From an uncultured Chitinophagales bacterium (GTDB lineage Bacteria; Bacteroidota; Bacteroidia; Chitinophagales; Chitinophagaceae), in the NCBI GenBank assembly GCA_946886475.1, contig CAMPIQ010000053.1:1-21541 (forward strand): DNA of 21,541 nucleotides, in the 5' to 3' direction. The notes beneath the pieces were generated by a model. That model was not told where the DNA came from, did no database searches, and was given only the letters and a program-made list of their open reading frames with translations. Shown here piece by piece: positions 16,568 to 21,541 of the stretch. Numbering within the stretch: the first letter of the stretch is position 1; every line of letters begins with the position of its first letter. Made by a program: the position numbers and the translations under genes.

Positions 16568-17167
16568 ATGAACAAACTTCCTTTATCATTTTATCTCAGA
16601 GACGATGTTGTTGCAATTGCAAAGGACTTACTTGGAAAAGTATTGGTCTCCAACTGGAATAATGAATTTACCGCAGGCAGAATAGTGGAAACTGAGGCCT
16701 ATGCCGGAGAGATTGACCGTGCATCGCATGCATACAAAGGACTTACACCCAGAACAAAGGTGATCTTTGGTGAAGGTGGAAGGGCCTATGTATATCTGTG
16801 TTATGGCATTCACCAGATGTTCAATATTGTGACCAATGTAAAAGGGGTGCCCCATGCCATTTTAATAAGAGCAGTGGAGCCTATGGAAGGAATTGATATC
16901 ATGCTGAAAAGAACAGGAAAGAAAAAAGCCGATCATACATTAACCAGGGGTCCAGGGAATGTTGGAAAGGCTTTTGGATTTCATACCTCACAGTGTCATA
17001 CTTTGATGACGGGAGATGAATTGTATATTGCTGACGACGGATATAAAATATCAAAACCAATGATCGTTAGCTCGCCCCGTATTGGAGTTGATTATGCAGG
17101 TGAACATGCAGAATGGCATTACCGGTTTTATCTTAAGGAAAGCAGGTATGTAAGCGGGAAAAAATGA
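16568..17167 (+). CDS. DNA-3-methyladenine glycosylase (AAG/MPG family)
   Basis: This enzyme removes 3-methyladenine, hypoxanthine and other damaged purines from DNA in base excision repair. The 199-residue length is usual for bacterial AAG. Key residues align with human AAG: catalytic E43 and Y45 in VETEAYAG, H54 in ASHAYKG, the DNA-intercalating Y79 in YVYLCYG, and N86 in MFNIV. R-G-P-G-N-V-G-K-A-F-G (about 127-137) and SPRIGVDYAGEH near the end complete the signature. The ATG at 16568 precedes the family N-terminus LPLSFYLRDDVVAIAKDLLGK directly, so the start is sound. It stands first on the plus strand after the EI24 gene and is overlapped at its stop by a 29-codon ORF. The gene is monofunctional in type; no lyase motif is expected or seen. 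Confidence 0.96.
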   Translation: MNKLPLSFYLRDDVVAIAKDLLGKVLVSNWNNEFTAGRIVETEAYAGEIDRASHAYKGLTPRTKVIFGEGGRAYVYLCYGIHQMFNIVTNVKGVPHAILIRAVEPMEGIDIMLKRTGKKKADHTLTRGPGNVGKAFGFHTSQCHTLMTGDELYIADDGYKISKPMIVSSPRIGVDYAGEHAEWHYRFYLKESRYVSGKK

Positions 17168-17253
17168 AGCGGTTATCTCAGTATGGCATCATATTCATTT
17201 TGCAATCACTTTTAAGTATTATCATAGCAGGGCAACCGGATCATTCAAAGTGA
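17164..17253 (+). CDS. Possible 29-residue signal-peptide-like ORF, or remnant of a secreted gene
   Basis: An ATG overlaps the stop of the glycosylase gene (ATGA) and opens 29 codons. The product starts MKRLSQYG, has a hydrophobic stretch of about 15 residues, then a cleavage-like IIIAGQ, and stops after six more residues. This is the shape of a complete Bacteroidota signal peptide with almost no mature protein. It could be a real tiny membrane peptide translated by coupling, or the leftover 5' end of a deleted secreted gene. No continuation is found in other frames up to the kinase gene. It may also be chance. Confidence 0.35.
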   Translation: MKRLSQYGIIFILQSLLSIIIAGQPDHSK

Positions 17254-17321
17254 AGCTTTCAAAATGTAACATACCTTATCCCAACTGTTCATCAAATAAA
17301 AATGGTTTAGTATATTAGGTG

Positions 17322-19196
17322 ATGTATAAAACCATGCTGCTGCTGATTGCCGGGATAATAAGTTTTTCCTCCAGGGCACAAAATGCTGAAATGGATTCGC
17401 TCCTAAGAGTTTTGGCGAATGCCAAACCGGATACCAATAAGGTGATGCTTTATTTTGAAACGGGAGCATCCATAATCTACAGGGAACCCACTACCGCCAT
17501 GCCATTTTTCAGGCAGGGTGCCCTTCTTGCCCGCACCCTGGAATATTACCCCGGACTGGAAAGGAATTATACAGGACTTTCAATGTCAAACGCACTGATA
17601 GCAAGGTATGATTCCAATTTTTTATTTGCGGATACCGCAGTATTCTATGCGAACAAAGCAGGCAATCCATCCCGCATGGCCCTTGCCTATTTAAACCGTG
17701 CAGATGTAAAATCCAACCTGGGCATGTACAATCAGGCCCTGCATGATTGTGATACCGCCTTAAGATATGCGGAGATCTCCGGCAACAAGGACAGGTTTGG
17801 AAGGATCTATATGATCTTTAGTGGAATTTATGAGAACCAGCGTGCTTATGAAAAGGCCGGACAGTATCTCGACAAGGCCCTGCAATTGCATCTTGATATG
17901 AACAACCCTCAAATGGTGGCGCAGGTTTACTTTTACAAATCAATTTTAAGCAGCCGGCTCAATGATTTTTCCAAAGCCAGGACCAATATGGAAAAGGCTA
18001 TACATATCGCTGACAGTATTGGAGACATACAGAATCTGCCCGGGTATTATAACCAGTATGCAGCTTCACTGAATGAACTTGATCATACAGAGGAAGCGTA
18101 TAAATATGCGAGCAGGGGTCTGGCATATGCCAGGGAACTGAAGAACAAACCCAATGAAGGAGTGATCAATATTACATTGTTGCATATCTACGAAAAATCG
18201 GGAAGGTATAATGAGGCGATACAGGCCGGACTGAATGCATACCGGATCTTCACTGATATGAAAAACCTGGAGCGGAGGGAGGGATCGGCTTATAACCTTT
18301 CCAGGATCTATGCGCTGGCCGGAAAACATAAGGAAGCATACGAGTATATTCAGATCAGCAGGTCTTTGAACGACAGTATGCTAAAAGCCAGGTTTGATAA
18401 AGAATCATCCAACCTCTTAACACGATTCCAGCTGGATGAAAAAAATAAGGAGATCCAGCTTTTGAATAAGGACAAACAGATAAAAGAACAGGAACTGAAT
18501 AAAAGAAACATCCTTACGGCGGGTTCTCTTTTACTCCTGTTGTTTTCACTTTCAGGCATAGTGCTCATCATCAACAGGAACAGACTTCGTCACCGTATCA
18601 GGGAAATGCAGCTCCGGAATGAAATTGCCGCCGACCTTCATGATGAAGTAGGAAGTTCCCTGTCAAGTATTCGCATGCTGAGTGAGATGGCCGTGAACCG
18701 GAAGGATGTTGCGCAACAGGAGATACTTACCAAGGTGAGCTCTTATACAAAAGAAACCATGGATAAGATGGGCGATATTGTATGGATGATCAAGCCTTCC
18801 GAAGAGGATTCCATTACGCTGAAGGAAAGGATGCATGGATTTCTAAATGAATTGTGTGAAGGCAGGAACATGAAGGGTACATTTGAAGGTGATGAACTTG
18901 ATGGGATTAAAATGAATATGAACCAGCGTAAGGCCCTTTATCTTGTTTTCAAGGAAGCGGTGAACAATGCCATGAAGTATGCGGATGCCGGTAATATTGA
19001 AGTAAAGATCCACCGCGATCAAAAACATCTTTACATGATGGTGAAGGACGATGGAAAGGGCTTTGATATCAGCCATTCAAAAACAGGAAATGGTTTGGGT
19101 AATATGCAGAAGAGGGCCCTGGAACAAAAAGGGCAGGTGGCCATACAATCAAAACCTGGCACTGGCACTACCATTAGTTTTATGATGCCTGTTTAA
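17322..19196 (+). CDS. Sensor histidine kinase with periplasmic TPR sensor domain (HisKA_3 type)
   Basis: A two-component sensor of about 624 residues. A signal peptide (cleavage near SRAQ, residue 20) is followed by tetratricopeptide-type helical repeats (about 65-365), for example PSRMALAYLNRADVKSNLG and the NPQMVAQVYFYKS repeat. A coiled coil rich in K/E/Q/N (about 365-393) leads to one membrane helix (about 397-418). The cytoplasmic kinase has the HisKA_3 H-box DLHDEVGSSLSSI with phospho-acceptor H440. The HATPase_c domain shows the N-box FKEAVNNAMKY (N548/N549), DDGKGFD (from D576) and GNGLGNMQKRA. The TPR array should sit in the periplasm and sense a ligand or protein. The start is ATG 17322; a GTG lies one codon upstream. 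The regulator gene follows after 26 bp, forming an operon. Target genes are unknown. Confidence 0.93.
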   Translation: MYKTMLLLIAGIISFSSRAQNAEMDSLLRVLANAKPDTNKVMLYFETGASIIYREPTTAMPFFRQGALLARTLEYYPGLERNYTGLSMSNALIARYDSNFLFADTAVFYANKAGNPSRMALAYLNRADVKSNLGMYNQALHDCDTALRYAEISGNKDRFGRIYMIFSGIYENQRAYEKAGQYLDKALQLHLDMNNPQMVAQVYFYKSILSSRLNDFSKARTNMEKAIHIADSIGDIQNLPGYYNQYAASLNELDHTEEAYKYASRGLAYARELKNKPNEGVINITLLHIYEKSGRYNEAIQAGLNAYRIFTDMKNLERREGSAYNLSRIYALAGKHKEAYEYIQISRSLNDSMLKARFDKESSNLLTRFQLDEKNKEIQLLNKDKQIKEQELNKRNILTAGSLLLLLFSLSGIVLIINRNRLRHRIREMQLRNEIAADLHDEVGSSLSSIRMLSEMAVNRKDVAQQEILTKVSSYTKETMDKMGDIVWMIKPSEEDSITLKERMHGFLNELCEGRNMKGTFEGDELDGIKMNMNQRKALYLVFKEAVNNAMKYADAGNIEVKIHRDQKHLYMMVKDDGKGFDISHSKTGNGLGNMQKRALEQKGQVAIQSKPGTGTTISFMMPV

Positions 19197-19222
19197 TCAC
19201 CCATATTCGCTATTGACCACCA

Positions 19223-19891
19223 ATGAAAGATGTTTCAATTTTGGAAAAAGAAAAATTGCCCGGCGTAATCATTTTCGAAGACAATAAACATTTAAGGGAA
19301 ACCCTTCAGCTCCTGATCAATGGCTCGGGCAGGTACCAGTGCCTGGGGGCATATGCCAATTGCAATGAGATACTTCCGGTGATAGAACTCTACCGCCCTG
19401 ATATTGTATTGATGGATATAGAAATGCCAGGGATGAATGGCATTGAAGCAACAAAACTGATCAAAGAAAATTTTGCTGCTGTTCAGGTTTTGATACAGAC
19501 CGTTTTCCAGGATGATGATTATATTTTCAATGCCATCTGTGCCGGAGCATCCGGTTATATTTTAAAAACCACCTCTCCTGAAGGATACCTGCAATCAATG
19601 GATGATATCCGTTCCGGCGGATCACCCGTTACGCCCGGTATTGCAAGGAGGATGCTGGAACTTTTCAGGACCGGTCTTTCGCCTGCAATATCAACAGATT
19701 ACCATCTCACACAACAGGAAAAAAAAGTGCTGCAGTTGCTGGTAGAAGGTAAGAGCTATAAGATGATCGCCTCGGCACTCTTTGTGGCACACGATACCAT
19801 TAAAAGCCATGTGCGGAACATTTATTCCAAGCTTCACGTCAACAGCGGCACGGAAGCAGTAGCAAAGGCGTTGAAAGATAAAATAGTATGA
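19223..19891 (+). CDS. NarL/FixJ-type response regulator, REC plus LuxR-type HTH
   Basis: The 222-residue partner of the upstream TPR kinase. The receiver domain (about 13-130) has acidic residues E19-D20, phospho-acceptor D65 in VLMDIEMPGMNG, the switch threonine T93 in LIQTVF and K115 in GYILKT. The C-terminal HTH_LUXR domain (about 160-220) starts HLTQQEKKVLQLLVEGKSYK and contains the recognition helix HDTIKSHVRNIYSKL. All key receiver residues are intact, so phosphorylation-dependent DNA binding is expected. HisKA_3 kinases usually pair with this regulator class, which fits the 26-bp spacing. No binding site can be named. Downstream lies a repeat-rich gap with no clear terminator. Confidence 0.95.
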   Translation: MKDVSILEKEKLPGVIIFEDNKHLRETLQLLINGSGRYQCLGAYANCNEILPVIELYRPDIVLMDIEMPGMNGIEATKLIKENFAAVQVLIQTVFQDDDYIFNAICAGASGYILKTTSPEGYLQSMDDIRSGGSPVTPGIARRMLELFRTGLSPAISTDYHLTQQEKKVLQLLVEGKSYKMIASALFVAHDTIKSHVRNIYSKLHVNSGTEAVAKALKDKIV

Positions 19892-19897
19892 GTATAA

Positions 19898-19973
19898 GAG
19901 TGAGAGTGAGAGCGGGAGCGGGTGTCAATGAGTCAATGAGTCTTAAGTCTTAAGTCAATGAGTCCACAGTCGG
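19898..19973. repeat. Compound short tandem repeat built of paired words
   Basis: Starting 7 bp after the regulator stop, GAGTGA occurs twice (19898-19909), then GAGCGG twice (19910-19921). After two bases come GTCAATGA twice (19924-19939), GTCTTAA twice (19940-19953), GTCAATGA again (19954-19961), GTCCACA (19962-19968) and GTCGG. Most words come in pairs, as if by repeated slippage duplication. It lies in the convergent gap between the regulator and the small lipoprotein gene. The remainder to 20064 shows nothing clear. Confidence 0.85.
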
Positions 19974-20064
19974 CTGGTTAATTCATTAAACTGCATGTTA
20001 CGATCATCGCGCCTTTGATGGTCTCGAATCATAAGGTGAGGCAGGTGGCGATGAAAGCCGGATT

Positions 20065-20574
20065 TCAGAAAAACCCCACTTCCTCATTGAACGAGATCCA
20101 GTATTGCCAGTGATCATTGAGCATAGTGTCCTTGACAGGGAATTCCCTTTTCTTCATTGCGGATGAATCAGGAAAATAAGATAACCTTTCGCCAATATTT
20201 AATTTGGACTTGTCGATGTAGGTATCGCGGACAGATATTCTGATGGAACTGTCCTTATATACATCCAGCCTGTAAATGAAACGATTTCCAAGTTGCCTGA
20301 AGTACCGGTTCACCTTTACCGCAGCTTCATGCGGAAGGTCTTTATTCAGTGCTGAAGTATCGCTGGTGTAAACAATTTTGAAGGCGTTGTTCTTTTGAAT
20401 CTCTTCCCTGTATGATGGAAAGTTGCGGATAAGAACAGCACAGAGGCTGTCATATATTGGAAGCTTTTCAATAACCTGCTGGTCGAAGGGATGATCCTGG
20501 TATTGCTGTTTCACTTCTTTGGAATCGCAGCCGGCAAACAGGCATATCAGGATGATACCAGAAAATCTTATCAT
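20065..20574 (-). CDS. Hypothetical lipoprotein
   Basis: I do not recognise this protein. The start at 20574 gives a clean lipoprotein signal: MIRFSGIILICLFAG, then lipidated C16 and DSKE. The frame also extends 11 codons upstream to an ATG at 20607, but that would put extra charged residues ahead of the signal, so I prefer 20574. The mature part (about 150 residues) is polar and rich in charged residues. Visible stretches are FPSYREEIQKNN and RDTYIDKSKLNIGERLSYFPDSS, and it ends WQYWISFNEEVGFF. No known catalytic motif is seen. It lies about 70 bp downstream of the metalloprotease-like gene on the same strand and may be co-transcribed with it. Likely location is an envelope membrane, judged from the lipobox only. 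Confidence 0.75.
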   Translation of the reverse strand: MIRFSGIILICLFAGCDSKEVKQQYQDHPFDQQVIEKLPIYDSLCAVLIRNFPSYREEIQKNNAFKIVYTSDTSALNKDLPHEAAVKVNRYFRQLGNRFIYRLDVYKDSSIRISVRDTYIDKSKLNIGERLSYFPDSSAMKKREFPVKDTMLNDHWQYWISFNEEVGFF

Positions 20575-20642
20575 AATGAATCTTTCAATCTTTAAAGGTG
20601 TTATCATTAAAATGACAAAAATACAAATGGGTTACTTCACTT

Positions 20643-21541
20643 TTATTTTACCCTCACCATTGCCGAAATTCCTTCTGCCCATTTCAAAATTCCCGGATGA
20701 ATATTTTCCAACCTTTGCAAAATCACATCCGTTTTTAACTGACCTTCTTTTTCTGTAAATGCTTTTCTTACGGCATGCAGAAATTCAAAACCTCTCTGTT
20801 CATAGATCTCGGCCGCTTTTAATGTGATCACTGAATTATACCATGCTTCTGTAGGCGGATGTTCCGAACTACGGAAGTTTTCATATTCCCCAAATGTTGA
20901 ATGAACAGGTCTTATTCCATCCACATTAGCTGCGAGCACCGGCATTACTTTAAGGTCCATTCTTTCCGGAGTGGAACGTAAAAAAGCATAGGCCAGGTAA
21001 TCAGCCATCAATTCAGCGAATAAGTTTACATAATAGTTGATGCCAAAAGCATGTGCATAGGCATGCGCTACTTCATGAAGTCCTACGAAATCGATCAATA
21101 CTTTACCACCCTGTTCAAAATCCAGTCCGGCATTATGTAAAGTCTGTACTGTTGTTTGCTGAACAGAATCTTTCAAAATTATCCAGCTGTCATACAGAGG
21201 GCCATTGATTGCACCTGGCATGATAGCTACATATTTAGCGGCAGGAAATTTTACATTGCTTCGTTTGCATGTACCTGGACGCATGCAGGGAAGTCCATAG
21301 GGCCGGTCCATTATACCATTCCAGTCTTTTGTATTCAAAGCAGCCAGGCTAAATTCGATTTTTACATCAAGCGAGTCCTCAAATAATTTGGCAGCTCTTT
21401 CCAGCAAAGATTTTAATTCCTGGGCTCTCGTTTCCTGACCTGGTGAATAATAAGCCGTGATCTTTCCCGGAATTGATTGAAGATTTAAATTCTTTACATC
21501 TTCAATGCAATAGGTATCCTGGCTATAAGCAGGTAAAGAAT
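20643..21541 (-). CDS. Putative secreted zinc metalloprotease-like protein with HEVAH motif, 5' end outside the window
   Basis: The reading frame stays open to the right edge, so the gene is cut at its 5' end. The first visible residues, SLPAYSQDTY, look like the end of a signal peptide, so only a short N-terminal piece is missing. A TTG at 21407 is not the true start. The visible protein (about 299 codons) carries G-L-H-E-V-A-H-A-Y-A-H (HEVAH at 21077-21063 on the minus strand). About 20 residues on comes FAELMADYLAY, with a glutamate at 21014-21012 that could be the third zinc ligand, as in gluzincins. I do not recognise the family beyond that. Secretion to the periplasm or surface is inferred. 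Proteolytic activity is plausible but unproven. The hypothetical lipoprotein gene follows on the same strand. Confidence 0.75.
   Translation of the reverse strand, partial: SLPAYSQDTYCIEDVKNLNLQSIPGKITAYYSPGQETRAQELKSLLERAAKLFEDSLDVKIEFSLAALNTKDWNGIMDRPYGLPCMRPGTCKRSNVKFPAAKYVAIMPGAINGPLYDSWIILKDSVQQTTVQTLHNAGLDFEQGGKVLIDFVGLHEVAHAYAHAFGINYYVNLFAELMADYLAYAFLRSTPERMDLKVMPVLAANVDGIRPVHSTFGEYENFRSSEHPPTEAWYNSVITLKAAEIYEQRGFEFLHAVRKAFTEKEGQLKTDVILQRLENIHPGILKWAEGISAMVRVK

Noticed and set aside
1..21541. Search for a defence system, integrated element, CRISPR array or biosynthetic cluster
   Set aside because: No transposase, integrase, toxin-antitoxin pair, spaced direct repeats or large synthase was seen; the genes are core envelope and housekeeping functions.

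Overview
The window looks like chromosomal core DNA of a Bacteroidota member, most likely from the Chitinophagaceae or close relatives. The evidence is the type IX secretion and gliding genes (gldJ, porU, porV), a DUF4292 lipoprotein next to an EnvC-like protein, BshA, several lipoproteins and signal peptides ending in A-Q, weak Shine-Dalgarno sequences, and promoter-like TAnnTTTG boxes close to start codons. The assignment below phylum level is an inference from protein style. No tRNA, rRNA, insertion sequence, prophage, CRISPR array or defence system was seen.

Layout. From 173 to 3950 all genes are on the minus strand: gldJ with its own terminator, then a probable operon murF - DUF983 protein - small 77-residue membrane protein, which ends in a terminator-like hairpin. 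gldJ and porU are divergent and share a control region of about 200 bp. porU and porV run rightward to a strong terminator at 8846-8881. ispF, dut, a DUF4292 lipoprotein and an EnvC-like protein follow, closed by a nested hairpin terminator at 12088-12144. bshA (minus) and a secreted M28 peptidase (plus) are divergent. The M28 gene converges on an EI24 protein plus RsmI-type methyltransferase pair (minus, TAATG overlap), and the gap holds a 91-bp inverted repeat. Next come a 3-methyladenine glycosylase overlapped by a 29-codon signal-peptide-like ORF, then a TPR histidine kinase with a NarL-type regulator. That operon converges on a small lipoprotein gene across a compound tandem repeat. A secreted HEVAH metalloprotease-like gene runs off the right edge and lacks its 5' end.

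How the genes work together. GldJ, PorU and PorV belong to the type IX secretion and gliding machinery: PorV shuttles cargo at the outer membrane, PorU cleaves and attaches cargo through the C-terminal signal, and GldJ is a motility/secretion lipoprotein. MurF and the EnvC-like protein act on peptidoglycan. IspF, Dut, BshA and the glycosylase are housekeeping functions in isoprenoid synthesis, nucleotide hygiene, thiol chemistry and DNA repair. The kinase/regulator pair probably senses a periplasmic signal and controls transcription; its targets cannot be read here.

I do not see a convincing new multi-gene system. The less ordinary signals are non-coding or very small: the inverted repeat at 14850-14940, the paired-word tandem repeat at 19898-19973, and the orphan signal-peptide-like ORF at 17164-17253.
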